Assembly (NCBI GenBank): GCA_947476955.1
Contig: CANJSS010000006.1
Location: forward strand, 1-44,422
DNA from: Flavobacteriales bacterium
GTDB taxonomy: Bacteria; Bacteroidota; Bacteroidia; Flavobacteriales_D; Crocinitomicaceae
DNA: 44,422 bases
Direction: 5' to 3'
Below the pieces are notes generated by a model. The model did not search any database, had not been told where the DNA came from, and saw only the letters and a program-made list of their open reading frames with translations. The position numbers and the translations under genes are program-made. Numbering within the stretch: the stretch's first letter is position 1; each line of letters opens with the position of its first letter. This document shows positions 7,344-17,595 of this stretch, piece after piece.

Positions 7344-9869
7344 TTATTCTTTTAGTTTTTTAGTTTTCGCTTTTATCTTTTCAATTTTAATAGTCAATTC
7401 TTCTTTTCCTTCTTCGATATCAATTTTAATCAAATCTCCTTCTTGCAACGTTGCTTTAATTATCTCTTCAGCAAGCGGATCTTCAATGTATTTCTGAATT
7501 GCTCTTTTTAATGGGCGAGCACCGTATTTCTCATCGTAACCTTTATCCACAATAAAATCTTTGGCTTTCTCGGTCATTTCAATGCGGAAACCTAAATCAT
7601 TGATTCTACCATATAATTTAGTTAATTCCAAATCGATGATTTTATGTATACTATCCCGCTGCAATGATTTAAATAAAATCATATCGTCAATTCGGTTTAA
7701 GAATTCTGGAGAGAAGGCCTTTCTAAGTGCATTTTGAATTACAGATTTTGCATTATCGTCACGGGATTCTTCTTTTGCTTTCGTTCCAAAACCAACACCT
7801 GAACCAAAATCAGCCAATTGACGGGCTCCGATATTGGAAGTCATAATTAGGATAGTGTTTTTGAAATCTATTTTCCGTCCTAATCCATCCGTCATGTGCC
7901 CATCATCCAAAACTTGTAAAAGCAAATTGAAGACATCAGGGTGTGCTTTTTCAATCTCATCTAGAAGAATAATGGAATACGGTTTGCGACGCACTTTTTC
8001 CGTCAATTGCCCACCTTCTTCGTACCCAACGTACCCTGGAGGCGCACCAACCAATCTAGAAATTGAGAATTTCTCCATGTATTCAGACATATCAATACGA
8101 ATCAATGCGTCATCTGAATCAAACAAGTATTTCGCCAAAACTTTTGCTAACTGAGTTTTTCCGACTCCTGTTGGACCGAGAAAGAAAAAAGAACCGATTG
8201 GTTTATTTGGATCCTTCAATCCTGCTCGATTTCGTTGAATTGCCTTGACAACTTTAGATACCGCTTCATCCTGTCCAATTACCTTGTTTCGCAAATCCTC
8301 CGCCATGTTCACAAGTTTTCCCGTCTCGGATTGCGAAACACGCGTCAAAGGAATTCCGCACATCATCGAAACCACCTCTGCCACATGTTCTTCGGTTACA
8401 ACGACGCGATTTGTTTTGGAATCATCTTCCCACTTTTTCTTTGCTAGCTCTAATTGATCTTGAAGTTTGCGTTCACTATCTCTTAATTCCGCTGCTTTTT
8501 CATATTGTTGGGATTTAATAACCTCGTTTTTTTGGTCTTTCAATCCTTCAATTAATGCTTCAACGTCCAAAATTTCTTTTGGCACATTTATATTTTTTAA
8601 GTGAACACGCGAACCGACCTCGTCCAAAGCATCAATTGCTTTATCCGGTAAATGCCGATCTGTAATATAGCGTTCCGTTAATCTTACACATGCATTTATG
8701 GCTTCAGGAGTGTATGTTACAGAATGGTGATCTTCATATCTTTCCTTGATATTATTAAGAATTTGAACCGTTTCCTCCATAGAAGTTGGTTCAATAATAA
8801 CCTTTTGAAAGCGGCGTTCCAAAGCACCATCTTTCTCAATATATTGTCTGTATTCATCCAAAGTAGTAGCCCCAATTGCTTGCAGTTCTCCCCTCGCCAA
8901 AGCTGGTTTAAACATATTGGAAGCATCTAATGAACCACTTGCACCACCAGCGCCTATAATCGTGTGAATTTCATCAATAAACAATATAACATCTGGATTT
9001 TTTTCCAATTCCTGCATCACTGCTTTCATCCGCTCTTCAAATTGACCTCGGTATTTTGTACCGGCTACCAATGAAGCTAAATCCAAAGAAACGATTCGTT
9101 TATTAAAAAGAACCCGAGAAACTTTGCGTTGCACAATTCGCAATGCCAGTCCTTCAGCAATTGCACTTTTTCCAACACCTGGTTCTCCGATTAAAATCGG
9201 ATTATTTTTCTTTCTTCGGGATAAAATTTGGCTCACGCGCTCAATTTCTTTTTCACGACCTACAATTGGGTCCAATTTTCCAACTTCCGCCATTTTCGTT
9301 AAATCCCTTCCGAAATTATCTAAAACTGGCGTTTTTGATTTTGGATCTGTTGGTTTGCGCTGTGCAGCAAATTGCTCTGCACCTTCCTCTTCTTGACCTC
9401 CTGGGAACTCGGCCCGCGGACTTGTGTTTTCTTCTACCATTGCTTCTAGTTCGTCTTTAACATTATCGTAAATTACGCCATATTTATTTAATACGCGGCA
9501 AGCAAAGCTATTCTCATCTTTCAAAATTGATAATAGCAGGTGTTCCGTACCAATCAGTGGACTTTTGTAAAGTTTTGCTTCAAGGTACGTCATTTTCAGA
9601 ACTTTTTCAGCTTGTTTAACCAATGGAATATTTGCCAAGGGTGCAGTATTCAGATTACCTGACTTATTTAAACTCTTCTCTATTTCCGTTTTAATTTGCT
9701 TTAGATCCAAATGAAACTCATTCAGCAACTTAATTGCCGTTCCTTCTCCATCGCGGATAATCCCTAATAGAAGGTGCTCTACACCAATGAATTCATTTCC
9801 TAGTCGAAGCGCCTCCTCCCTACTATAGCTGATTACATCTTTTACTCTCTGTGAAAATTTTGCCTCCAT
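7344..9869 (-). CDS. clpC: ClpC ATPase, Clp protease unfoldase
   Basis: An 841-residue class I Clp/Hsp100 ATPase. It has a double Clp-N domain (about 1-145), a first AAA module with Walker A GEPGVGKS at 228-235 and Walker [11 protein letters not shown] near 294, and a UVR-containing middle region around 443-475 ([11 protein letters not shown]), which separates ClpC from ClpA and ClpB. The second AAA module has Walker A GPTGVGKT at 565-572 and Walker [11 protein letters not shown] at 633-642. A VGFG loop near 691-695 corresponds to the ClpP-docking loop, so it should feed ClpP; no clpP is in the window. In other bacteria ClpC uses adaptors such as McsB or MecA; none is visible. It is divergent from gyrA across 215 bp and is a single-gene unit with its own terminator. 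Confidence 0.95.
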   Translation of the reverse strand: MEAKFSQRVKDVISYSREEALRLGNEFIGVEHLLLGIIRDGEGTAIKLLNEFHLDLKQIKTEIEKSLNKSGNLNTAPLANIPLVKQAEKVLKMTYLEAKLYKSPLIGTEHLLLSILKDENSFACRVLNKYGVIYDNVKDELEAMVEENTSPRAEFPGGQEEEGAEQFAAQRKPTDPKSKTPVLDNFGRDLTKMAEVGKLDPIVGREKEIERVSQILSRRKKNNPILIGEPGVGKSAIAEGLALRIVQRKVSRVLFNKRIVSLDLASLVAGTKYRGQFEERMKAVMQELEKNPDVILFIDEIHTIIGAGGASGSLDASNMFKPALARGELQAIGATTLDEYRQYIEKDGALERRFQKVIIEPTSMEETVQILNNIKERYEDHHSVTYTPEAINACVRLTERYITDRHLPDKAIDALDEVGSRVHLKNINVPKEILDVEALIEGLKDQKNEVIKSQQYEKAAELRDSERKLQDQLELAKKKWEDDSKTNRVVVTEEHVAEVVSMMCGIPLTRVSQSETGKLVNMAEDLRNKVIGQDEAVSKVVKAIQRNRAGLKDPNKPIGSFFFLGPTGVGKTQLAKVLAKYLFDSDDALIRIDMSEYMEKFSISRLVGAPPGYVGYEEGGQLTEKVRRKPYSIILLDEIEKAHPDVFNLLLQVLDDGHMTDGLGRKIDFKNTILIMTSNIGARQLADFGSGVGFGTKAKEESRDDNAKSVIQNALRKAFSPEFLNRIDDMILFKSLQRDSIHKIIDLELTKLYGRINDLGFRIEMTEKAKDFIVDKGYDEKYGARPLKRAIQKYIEDPLAEEIIKATLQEGDLIKIDIEEGKEELTIKIEKIKAKTKKLKE

Positions 9870-9915
9870 AACATTCAGATATTCGGGGATAAAAATGTGC
9901 TATTATCCTTAATTA

Positions 9916-9923
9916 CAAATATA
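9916..9923 (-). promoter_or_regulatory. candidate -7 element for clpC
   Basis: TATATTTG on the minus strand fits TAnnTTTG and lies 46 bp before the clpC ATG. No convincing -33 TTTG is seen at the right distance. The rest of the 215-bp clpC-gyrA divergent region is AT-rich with no clear operator; a heat-shock CIRCE element (TTAGCACTC inverted repeat) was not found. Confidence 0.3.
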
Positions 9924-10084
9924 AAACGAAAAAATTGTTAATAAGTACTCGATAAAGTCAATTTTCCACAGATTTTTGTTAGTAAAAACAAGACAACCCC
10001 CGTTTTCATTGGATAGAAAATTACTAATTTCGAAACTTGCTTTAACCCGCACAATTTACGTGCTAAAAATAAATATGTGACAAG

Positions 10085-12655
10085 ATGGCAGATGGAGAAA
10101 AAATAATCCAAATTAACATCGAAGACGAAATGAAGTCTGCTTACATTGATTATTCAATGTCAGTAATAGTTTCTCGTGCGCTTCCTGATGTGCGTGACGG
10201 TTTTAAACCGGTGCACAGACGTGTATTATATGGTATGCAGGATCTTGGAGTATTCTCCAATCGTCCGTATAAAAAATCCGCAAGAATCGTTGGGGAAGTT
10301 TTAGGAAAATACCATCCGCACGGCGATAGTTCTGTATATGATACTATGGTGCGAATGGCACAGCCTTGGTCTCTTCGTTACCCGCTGGTAGATGGTCAGG
10401 GAAACTTCGGGTCTGTTGATGGCGACAGTCCAGCTGCAATGCGGTATACGGAAGCGCGTTTCAAAAAGATTACAGAGGAAATGCTTAATGATCTGGATAA
10501 AGATACAGTTGATTTTGCACCAAACTTTGATGATAGTTTAGAAGAGCCAACGGTACTTCCCTCTAAAATCCCCAACTTACTTGTAAATGGTGCGTCCGGA
10601 ATTGCTGTTGGTATGGCAACTAACATGGCTCCGCATAATCTTACAGAGGTTATAGATGGAATTGTCGCTTATGTTGACAATAAGGATATCGATATTGAGG
10701 AACTAATTAAGTACGTAAAAGCGCCAGATTTCCCTACAGGTGGTATTATATATGGTTATGAAGGTGTGCGTGAGGCACTTTTAACGGGGCGCGGGAGAAT
10801 TGTAATGCGCGCGAAAGCGGAAATTGAAGAAGCAAATGGTCGCGAGCAGATTATTGTAACAGAGATTCCTTATCAGATTAATAAGGCGGACATGATTAAA
10901 AAAACCGCTGATCTTGTTAATGACAAAAAAATTGAGGGAATTTCTGATATTCGCGATGAATCAGATAGAAACGGAATGCGTATCGTTTATGAAATCAAAC
11001 GGGATGCAATTGCCAATGTAGTACTGAATAAATTATACAAATTTACTTCGCTTCAAACTTCTTTTTCAGTCAATAATATATGTCTTGTTGATGGTCGTCC
11101 AGTAATGGTAAACTTGAAAGATATGATTGTTCATTTTGTGAATTTCCGTCACGAAGTAGTTATTCGTCGAACGAAATTCGAATTGCGTAAAGCAGAGGAA
11201 AGAGCACATATCTTAGAAGGCCTTATTATTGCATCCGATAATATAGACGAAGTAATTAAAATTATCCGAGCATCTAAATCACCAGAAGAAGCACGCGAAA
11301 ATTTAATGGTTCGTTTTGCGTTGTCTGAAATTCAATCACGCGCAATAGTTGAAATGCGTTTGCGTCATTTGACTGGATTAGAGCAAGATAAACTGCGCAC
11401 TGAATTTGATGAGTTAATGAAGTTAATTGCTGATTTAAAGGATATTCTTGCTAACGAAGATCGCCGAATGCAGATAATCAAAGATGAGTTAACAGAAATT
11501 AGAGAAAAATACGGAGATGAGCGTCGTTCGCGGATAGAATATTCCGCAAGCGAGATGCGCATGGAAGACTTAATAGCAGATGAAGAGGTTGTTATAACGA
11601 TTTCACATGCTGGTTATATAAAGCGCACGAGTTTAAGTGAATATAAAGTTCAAAATCGCGGTGGAATGGGCTCGAAAGGTTCCACTACACGAGATAAGGA
11701 TTTCTTGGAGCATTTATTTGTAGCAACAAACCACAATTACCTTTTGGTATTTACTGAAAAAGGACGTTGTTTCTGGATGCGCATTTACGAGATTCCAGAA
11801 GGAAATAAATTAGCGAAAGGTAGAGCAATTCAAAACTTGATTAATATTCCACAAGACGATAAAGTTAAAGGATATGTTAAAGTTCTAGACCTAACGGATA
11901 AAGAATATACAGACAACAACTTTATTGTAATGTGTACGAAGGAAGGAATAATTAAAAAAACCTCCCTTGCGGCATATTCTCGACCAAGATCAAATGGAAT
12001 TAATGCCATTACGATTCGAGACAATGATGAATTATTGGAAGCGCGTTTAACAAATGGCACGAATGAAATTGTTTTGGCAACAAGTTCAGGACGTGCAATT
12101 CGATTCAACGAATCTAAAGTTCGGCCAATGGGCAGAAATGCTTCAGGCGTGCGTGGAGTGACATTAACAAGCGAAACGGACCAAGTTATTGGAATGATTT
12201 GCGTTGAAGATATTTTCTCTACTATTTTGGTTGTTTCCGAAAAAGGGTATGGAAAACGAACGTATTTGAATGATCCAGAAGACAAGGAGCCTGTATACAG
12301 AATTACGAATCGCGGAGGAAAAGGTGTAAAAACATTGAACATCACAGAAAAAACTGGACCACTTTTATCCATACAAAATGTTACGGATGAGGAAGATTTG
12401 ATGATTATTACAAAAGCTGGGATCACGATTAGAATGCACATTGACACGATTCGTACAATGGGGCGTGCGGCACAAGGGGTGAAATTGATAAACCTTAAAA
12501 ACAGTGCTGCAATTGCTGCAATAGCAAGAGTTCCGCGAACGGAAGATGAGGATGAAATTGAATTGGATGAAGATGGAAATCCAATTGAAATTGAACCACT
12601 AGCAGATACAAATACGGAAAATGGCACGGAAATTGAAAACGACGAAGCAGAATAA
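10085..12655 (+). CDS. gyrA: DNA gyrase subunit A
   Basis: An 856-residue type II topoisomerase subunit. The breakage-reunion domain carries catalytic Tyr121 in AAMRYTE and the quinolone region [10 protein letters not shown] at 77-86, with Ser82 and Asp86 in the drug-sensitive form. A C-terminal beta-pinwheel begins near residue 500; the GyrA box there reads [10 protein letters not shown], which indicates negative supercoiling activity rather than ParC. The last 40 residues form a very acidic tail ([13 protein letters not shown] and beyond) that probably tunes DNA wrapping. GyrB is not in the window. A weak -7-like TAATTTCG lies at 10025-10032. The TPR gene follows after 44 bp without a terminator, so both are probably co-transcribed. 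Confidence 0.96.
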   Translation: MADGEKIIQINIEDEMKSAYIDYSMSVIVSRALPDVRDGFKPVHRRVLYGMQDLGVFSNRPYKKSARIVGEVLGKYHPHGDSSVYDTMVRMAQPWSLRYPLVDGQGNFGSVDGDSPAAMRYTEARFKKITEEMLNDLDKDTVDFAPNFDDSLEEPTVLPSKIPNLLVNGASGIAVGMATNMAPHNLTEVIDGIVAYVDNKDIDIEELIKYVKAPDFPTGGIIYGYEGVREALLTGRGRIVMRAKAEIEEANGREQIIVTEIPYQINKADMIKKTADLVNDKKIEGISDIRDESDRNGMRIVYEIKRDAIANVVLNKLYKFTSLQTSFSVNNICLVDGRPVMVNLKDMIVHFVNFRHEVVIRRTKFELRKAEERAHILEGLIIASDNIDEVIKIIRASKSPEEARENLMVRFALSEIQSRAIVEMRLRHLTGLEQDKLRTEFDELMKLIADLKDILANEDRRMQIIKDELTEIREKYGDERRSRIEYSASEMRMEDLIADEEVVITISHAGYIKRTSLSEYKVQNRGGMGSKGSTTRDKDFLEHLFVATNHNYLLVFTEKGRCFWMRIYEIPEGNKLAKGRAIQNLINIPQDDKVKGYVKVLDLTDKEYTDNNFIVMCTKEGIIKKTSLAAYSRPRSNGINAITIRDNDELLEARLTNGTNEIVLATSSGRAIRFNESKVRPMGRNASGVRGVTLTSETDQVIGMICVEDIFSTILVVSEKGYGKRTYLNDPEDKEPVYRITNRGGKGVKTLNITEKTGPLLSIQNVTDEEDLMIITKAGITIRMHIDTIRTMGRAAQGVKLINLKNSAAIAAIARVPRTEDEDEIELDEDGNPIEIEPLADTNTENGTEIENDEAE

Positions 12656-12699
12656 ATTTTAATTGTAAAACGATTTTTTAAAAATCAAACTAATAAAAA

Positions 12700-13908
12700 A
12701 TGAAAAATAGTATAAAAAAATCTACACTGATTGTTGGAACTTTTGTTCTTGCTTCGGTATCGATCGCTCAGAAAAAAAACGAAACGAGCGCTGCTGTTGA
12801 ATTTAAAAACAAATACCAGATGGCTGTTGCATCTGGAGATATGGAAACAGCAAAAAAATCTCTTATTAACGCAAAAAATTTCATCGATCTTGCAGCGGAA
12901 AATCTAGAAACGAAAGATAGTCCAAAAACACTGTGGCTCAAAGGAGAAATCTATGCCAACTTCCTTACGGTAGCGACACTATCAATGGACACAACTTTTG
13001 CGAAAATTGCAGGAGAGGATGCATTAAAAGTTTCAATTGCTTCCTTTAAAAGAGGTTTTGAAATCAGTGATAAATACGATTCTGATATTCGTGAGTCCGT
13101 TTACCAAAAACACGACCAATTAGATGGTATAGCAAATATGCTTTATAAAAGCAATATGTTAAAAGAAGCGGCAGAAATATATACAACTGAAGCTGATTTT
13201 TATACTGCAATTGGAGAATTGGATAGTTCATCCATTTTTAATTCTTCGCTGTGCTATGAAAAGTCAAATAATTTTGGATTAGCAGCAATCGGTTATGAAA
13301 AACTTGCTAAAATTGGCTACAAGGGTCCAACTACGTATGCTCTAGCATCTGTTGCATACAGAAAAAACGGACAAATTGCCGAAGCGAAAGCAGTTATAGT
13401 TGAAGGTAGAAAAAAACACCCTTCAAACCGTGATTTATTGCTTGAGCAAGTGAATACAAACATAGAAGCGGGTGACGCAGCAGGCGCAGAATCCGCATTA
13501 AATGAAGCAATTACTGCGGATCCAAATAACAAACAATTGTTTTACACGATTGGAACTATTTATATCGATTTAAAGCAAAATGAAAAAGCGGAGATGTCTT
13601 TGAATAAAGCATTGGAAATTGATCCTGATTATATCGATGCGCAATATCAATTAGGTGCCCATTTAGTTACTTGGGGAACGGATACCAAAATTGCAGCAAA
13701 CCAGTTAAAATTTGGTGATCCAAACTACGACAAAATGTTGAAGTCTGCTGATGAAATTTACAAACGTGCACTAATTCCTTTGGAAAAATACATTGCTAAA
13801 AGCCCTAATGACAAAGATGTATTGAACATCCTTTTTCAAATCAATAAGAATATTGGAAATACCGAAAAAGCGTTAGAATATAAAAAACGAGCGGATGCTT
13901 TAAAATAA
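12700..13908 (+). CDS. exported tetratricopeptide repeat protein
   Basis: A 402-residue protein with a signal peptide (residues 1-23, ending SIAQ). The body is all-helical with TPR-type repeats. The clearest are near 255-320 (AGAESALNEAITADPNNKQLFYTIG and then KAEMSLNKALEIDPDYIDAQYQLG in successive units), and a further one at the C-terminus (NKNIGNTEKALEYKKRADA). It is probably a periplasmic scaffold; no enzymatic motif is visible and the partner is unknown. It lies 44 bp after gyrA and is followed by a strong terminator, so it closes the gyrA transcript. The pairing of gyrA with a TPR gene recurs in Bacteroidota as I recall, but no functional tie is known to me. Confidence 0.85.
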   Translation: MKNSIKKSTLIVGTFVLASVSIAQKKNETSAAVEFKNKYQMAVASGDMETAKKSLINAKNFIDLAAENLETKDSPKTLWLKGEIYANFLTVATLSMDTTFAKIAGEDALKVSIASFKRGFEISDKYDSDIRESVYQKHDQLDGIANMLYKSNMLKEAAEIYTTEADFYTAIGELDSSSIFNSSLCYEKSNNFGLAAIGYEKLAKIGYKGPTTYALASVAYRKNGQIAEAKAVIVEGRKKHPSNRDLLLEQVNTNIEAGDAAGAESALNEAITADPNNKQLFYTIGTIYIDLKQNEKAEMSLNKALEIDPDYIDAQYQLGAHLVTWGTDTKIAANQLKFGDPNYDKMLKSADEIYKRALIPLEKYIAKSPNDKDVLNILFQINKNIGNTEKALEYKKRADALK

Positions 13909-13925
13909 TTTTTTTGCACTACTTT

Positions 13926-13955
13926 AAAAGGTCATCGAAAGATGGCCTTTTTTTT
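13926..13955 (+). terminator. terminator after the gyrA-TPR unit
   Basis: Stem AAGGTCATC/GATGGCCTT (9 bp with one G-T wobble), loop GAAA, then a run of T. It is 18 bp after the TPR stop. Confidence 0.9.
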
Positions 13956-13963
13956 GTTTAAAT

Positions 13964-13994
13964 TTTGCCGTTATCAATTATATAATTACCTTTG
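13964..13994 (+). promoter_or_regulatory. rpsA promoter, full Bacteroidota consensus
   Basis: TTTG at 13964-13967, a 19-base spacer and TACCTTTG at 13987-13994 match the Bacteroidota housekeeping promoter exactly. Initiation near 13999 would give a leader of about 89 bases before rpsA. Confidence 0.75.
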
Positions 13995-14045
13995 CACCCT
14001 TAAAACAAGACTGTTGCCCTAATTAAACAGTTTAGTATTCATCAC

Positions 14046-14069
14046 TTTCGAGTTATTGGGCGCTCGAAA
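14046..14069 (+). promoter_or_regulatory. hairpin in the rpsA leader
   Basis: A perfect 7-bp inverted repeat TTTCGAG/CTCGAAA encloses a 10-base loop (TTATTGGGCG) and ends 18 bases before the rpsA ATG. There is no T run, so it is not a terminator. A translational autoregulatory site for S1 is plausible, since S1 represses its own mRNA in other bacteria. This is inference. Confidence 0.45.
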
Positions 14070-14087
14070 TACAATTTAAAAAGCCAA

Positions 14088-15884
14088 ATGGCAAAAACTA
14101 CAAACACGCAGGGATCTGCAGACTTTGACTGGGATGCATTAGCATTAGACGGTTATTCTCACATCCAACGTTCTGAGTTATCAGACAAGTATGAAGTAAC
14201 ATTGACTTCCATCAACGAAAAAGAAGTTGTTGAAGGAACAGTTGTTCTTGTTACTAAAAAAGAAGTAATCATTAATATTGGTTACAAATCCGAAGGTGTT
14301 GTTGCAGCATCTGAATTTCGTTATAATCCGGAATTAAAAGCAGGCGATACAGTAGATGTATTCGTTGAATGCCAAGAAGACAAAACAGGTCAATTGGTTG
14401 TTTCACACAGAACAGCGCGTATGCACAAAGCATGGCTTCGTGTGAACGATGTATTACGTACAGGTGAAGTTATCACTGGTTTCGTGAAATGTCGTACGAA
14501 AGGCGGTTTAATTGTTGACGTTTTTGGAATCGAAGCATTCTTGCCAGGTTCTCAAATTGATGTTAAACCAATTCGTGACTACGATATATATGTTGGTAAA
14601 AACATGGAATTCAAAGTGGTTAAAATCAACCAAGAATTCCGCAATGTTGTTGTTTCTCACAAAGCGCTTATTGAAGCGGAATTGGAAGAACAGAAAAAAC
14701 AAATTATCTCTGGTCTTGAGAAAGGTCAAGTGTTGGAAGGAACAGTTAAAAACATTACATCTTACGGTGTATTCATCGATTTAGGTGGTGTTGATGGTTT
14801 GATTCATATAACTGATTTATCTTGGGGACGTGTTAATCATCCAGAGGAGATCGTTGAATTAGACCAAAAAATAAATGTTGTTATTCTTGACTTTGATGAT
14901 GATAAGAAAAGAATTGCACTTGGACTTAAGCAATTACAACCACATCCATGGGATGCTTTGAACACAGACTTAAATGTTGGTGATAAAGTTCAAGGAAAGG
15001 TTGTTGTTATGGCTGATTATGGTGCTTTTGTTGAAATCGCTGCAGGGGTTGAAGGTTTGATTCACGTTTCAGAAATGAGCTGGTCACAACATTTACGTTC
15101 CGCACAAGATTTCATGTCTGTTGGAGATTCAGTTGAAGCTGTAATTTTGACTTTGGACCGTGAAGAACGTAAAATGTCATTGGGTATCAAACAATTGATG
15201 CCAGATCCATGGTCTGATATTGAAGGAAAGTATAAAGTTGGAACGAAGCACAAAGCGAAAGTTCGTAACTTCACTAATTTCGGTGTATTCGTTGAATTAG
15301 AAGAAGGTGTTGACGGATTAATCCATATTTCAGATCTTTCATGGCAAAAGAAAATCAAGCACCCATCAGAATTCTGTAAGGTCGGAGATGAAATGGAAGT
15401 TGTTGTATTGGAAATCGATAGAGACAACAGAAGAATTTCTTTAGGTCATAAACAATTAGAAGAAAATCCTTGGGATGTATTTGAAACTATCTTCGGAGAA
15501 GGTTCTGTTCACCAAGGAACAATAATTGAGAACAAAGACAAATCTGGAATTGTTGCTCTTCCTTATGGTGTAGAAGGTATTTGTCCTTCTAAGCACTTGA
15601 GAAAAGAAGATGGACAAAACGCGAAAGTGGAAGAAACACTTGATTTCAAAGTCATTGAATTCAATAAAGATTCCAAGAAAATCGTTGTTTCCCATACACG
15701 TACATTCGAAGAAGGTGAAGATAAACCAACTGCATCTTCAGCGAAAGCGAGCAGCAAAAAAGGAAGCGCTGTCTCTTCTACATCTCAAGCAGTAAAAGCA
15801 ATCAACCAAAATACAGAGAAATCTACATTAGGTGATTTTGATGCTTTATCTGCATTAAAAGAAAAAATGGAAAAAGGAAAATAA
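14088..15884 (+). CDS. rpsA: 30S ribosomal protein S1
   Basis: A 598-residue protein with six S1 (OB-fold) domains: near 45-110, 125-190, 210-280, 295-365, 380-450 and 470-535. The repeated signatures are YGVFIDLGGVDGLIHITDLSW, YGAFVEIAAGVEGLIHVSEMSW-like and FGVFVELEEGVDGLIHISDLSW-like stretches; domains 1, 2 and 6 are the more divergent ones. The C-terminus is a low-complexity Ser/Ala/Lys segment followed by an acidic-basic helix. S1 recruits mRNA to the 30S subunit, which matters particularly in Bacteroidota, where the anti-Shine-Dalgarno sequence is largely occluded. It has its own consensus promoter, structured leader and terminator, so it is a monocistronic unit. Compared with E. coli S1 (557 residues) it is longer at both ends. 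Confidence 0.96.
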   Translation: MAKTTNTQGSADFDWDALALDGYSHIQRSELSDKYEVTLTSINEKEVVEGTVVLVTKKEVIINIGYKSEGVVAASEFRYNPELKAGDTVDVFVECQEDKTGQLVVSHRTARMHKAWLRVNDVLRTGEVITGFVKCRTKGGLIVDVFGIEAFLPGSQIDVKPIRDYDIYVGKNMEFKVVKINQEFRNVVVSHKALIEAELEEQKKQIISGLEKGQVLEGTVKNITSYGVFIDLGGVDGLIHITDLSWGRVNHPEEIVELDQKINVVILDFDDDKKRIALGLKQLQPHPWDALNTDLNVGDKVQGKVVVMADYGAFVEIAAGVEGLIHVSEMSWSQHLRSAQDFMSVGDSVEAVILTLDREERKMSLGIKQLMPDPWSDIEGKYKVGTKHKAKVRNFTNFGVFVELEEGVDGLIHISDLSWQKKIKHPSEFCKVGDEMEVVVLEIDRDNRRISLGHKQLEENPWDVFETIFGEGSVHQGTIIENKDKSGIVALPYGVEGICPSKHLRKEDGQNAKVEETLDFKVIEFNKDSKKIVVSHTRTFEEGEDKPTASSAKASSKKGSAVSSTSQAVKAINQNTEKSTLGDFDALSALKEKMEKGK

Positions 15885-15903
15885 TTCCTTCTCTATAAAA
15901 TTT

Positions 15904-15937
15904 AAAAGCCGTCTTACTTAGTAGGACGGCTTTTTTT
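15904..15937 (+). terminator. terminator after rpsA, probably bidirectional
   Basis: A perfect 10-bp stem AAAAGCCGTC/GACGGCTTTT with an 11-base loop, followed by T. On the minus strand the flanking A residues give a shorter T run, so it may also end the convergent thioredoxin transcript. Confidence 0.92.
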
Positions 15938-15999
15938 AGTTTGGTATTTTTGCTCCGCACTCGATACTGCATGCAGAGGAAAGAATTATAAAGCAATAA

Positions 16000-16434
16000 T
16001 TAATCTACCGATTTTGCAAGTGAAATTAATCTATCAGCAGCCTGAAAACCTACAACTTGCTTCACTAATTTTCCATCCCCATCAATTACCAATAAAGTTG
16101 GATATGCACGAACCTTATACATTCTAGCTAATTCAGGTCCATCTGCATCTTTTTCACAATCGATTTTTAAATTGATGAATTTTTCATTGAATAATTCGCC
16201 AACTTCAGCATCTTTAAAAGATGTGGCTGCCATTTTTTTGCAAGGTCCGCACCAACTTGTATATGCATCTATAAAAATCAACTGGTCATTTTCCTTCGCC
16301 AAAGACTTAGCCTTTTCAAGTGAAAGGTTGGCGAATTTTATCCCATTATTTTCTTGTTTAGAAAGGGTTTCTTTTTTTGTTACAAAGGCTAATGAGATCA
16401 CGCCAAGTGCAAGTATTCCAATTGTTTTTTTCAT
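16000..16434 (-). CDS. exported thioredoxin-family protein
   Basis: A 144-residue thioredoxin-fold protein with an N-terminal hydrophobic signal (residues 4-18) and the redox motif WCGPC at 61-65 in IDAYTSWCGPCKKM. A cis-Pro segment (VRAYPTLLVIDGDGKLV) follows near 110. It should act as a thiol-disulfide oxidoreductase in the periplasm or on the membrane; the Thr-Ser before WCGPC and the ATSFKD segment resemble the thioredoxin_7/DsbD-gamma-like group (DUF255-like) rather than cytosolic TrxA. The signal lacks a lipobox Cys. It is divergent from menE and convergent with rpsA. The physiological electron donor is not visible nearby. Confidence 0.85.
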   Translation of the reverse strand: MKKTIGILALGVISLAFVTKKETLSKQENNGIKFANLSLEKAKSLAKENDQLIFIDAYTSWCGPCKKMAATSFKDAEVGELFNEKFINLKIDCEKDADGPELARMYKVRAYPTLLVIDGDGKLVKQVVGFQAADRLISLAKSVD

Positions 16435-16539
16435 TTTTTTTCAATTTTGAGATTAATTTAAAACTATTTTTTGATTAAACAGCCGATACATTTCAATTTT
16501 AGCTATTTTTAATTTAGAAATAGCAGTAAGTAAAGTTCT

Positions 16540-16547
16540 TACCTTTG
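16540..16547 (+). promoter_or_regulatory. candidate -7 element for menE
   Basis: TACCTTTG, identical to the -7 box of rpsA, lies 25 bp before the menE ATG. A matching -33 TTTG at the standard distance is absent. Confidence 0.35.
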
Positions 16548-16572
16548 TTTCAAAAATTATTCCAAAAATATA

Positions 16573-17595
16573 ATGGCATTTTCAATTCAATTTATTCATG
16601 CTTCTGAAGAAACGACGAAAGAAGTAAATACTTTTTTGGAAGAATGGGAAAATGAAAATGACTATATCGAAGTGCAAACAAGCGGTTCAACAGGAAAACC
16701 AAGCATGATTGTATTAAAAAAAGTAAAAATGCTTATTTCCGCAAAAAATACGCTTAATTACCTAAATATTAGCAAAAACGCTACAGCACTGCTTTCCTTA
16801 TCTCCAACTACGATTGCTGGAAAAATGATGGTTATTCGTTCGATTGTAGGAGAATTAAATTTAATTGTAGGGCCAGTAAATTCCAATCCATTGGAAAACA
16901 TTGATTTACCAATTGAATTTGTTGCAATGGTTCCTATGCAGTTGAAAAATGCGCTCGAAAATTGCGCAAACAAATTAAAAAAGATTCCAGCCATATTGAT
17001 CGGCGGAGGCCCTATTTCCAATAGTCTTTCTGCATTGCTAAAAGAAAATCAAATTACCGTATTTCATACATACGGCATGACGGAAACTATTTCACATGTT
17101 GCTATGCGCAAAGTTGGGAAAAACCAGCAAACTGAATTTCAAGCACTTCCTGGAATAACCTTTAGCGAGGAAAACGAACAGCTGGTGGTGCATTACCCTG
17201 CGATTAATATTGATTTCTTAAAAACAAATGACCAAGTTCTTTTAACAAGTAAAAGGACTTTTCAATGGATTGGAAGAACGGATTTCTTGATCAATTCTGG
17301 GGGGAAAAAGTTGAATCCAGAAGAAATTGAAGACACTATTTCGGAACTACTTGACATTCCTTATTTTATAAGTAGTTTACCGGATGACAAATTTGGACAA
17401 AAAGTTATACTTGTTATAGAATCTACCTATTCTTTGAAATTAACGAAGGAAGTATTACATACCAAACTTTCCAACTATTCTATCCCTAAAGAAATTTACT
17501 ATTTGGAGAAATTTACACGAACCGCAAGTGGAAAAATAAACAGAGGATTAACAATGCAACAGATTGGCTCGCATGTCGTTAAAGAAATACTTTGA
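16573..17595 (+). CDS. menE: short AMP-binding enzyme, o-succinylbenzoate-CoA ligase (MenE) type
   Basis: A 340-residue adenylate-forming enzyme. It has the P-loop TSGSTGKP at 36-43, the YGMTET motif near 172, the hinge GRTDFLINSGGKKLNPEE near 236 and the catalytic lysine motif TASGKINR near the end. It begins almost directly at the P-loop and so lacks about 120-150 N-terminal residues of full-length acyl-CoA synthetases; this compact form is what I know as MenE in Bacteroidota, which activates o-succinylbenzoate in menaquinone synthesis. No other men gene is in the window, so the substrate is inferred. The last 23 bp overlap the J-domain gene in another frame, so the two are probably translationally coupled. 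Confidence 0.75.
   Translation: MAFSIQFIHASEETTKEVNTFLEEWENENDYIEVQTSGSTGKPSMIVLKKVKMLISAKNTLNYLNISKNATALLSLSPTTIAGKMMVIRSIVGELNLIVGPVNSNPLENIDLPIEFVAMVPMQLKNALENCANKLKKIPAILIGGGPISNSLSALLKENQITVFHTYGMTETISHVAMRKVGKNQQTEFQALPGITFSEENEQLVVHYPAINIDFLKTNDQVLLTSKRTFQWIGRTDFLINSGGKKLNPEEIEDTISELLDIPYFISSLPDDKFGQKVILVIESTYSLKLTKEVLHTKLSNYSIPKEIYYLEKFTRTASGKINRGLTMQQIGSHVVKEIL

Noticed and set aside
9870-10084. Heat-shock (CIRCE-like) operator for clpC
   Set aside because: No TTAGCACTC inverted repeat and no other convincing symmetric operator was found in the divergent gap.
11830-12627. Open frame of 265 codons on the minus strand inside gyrA
   Set aside because: It is antisense to the well-conserved GyrA C-terminal domain, is rich in Ser/Ile/Phe as expected of a reverse-frame shadow, and has no recognisable domain or promoter.
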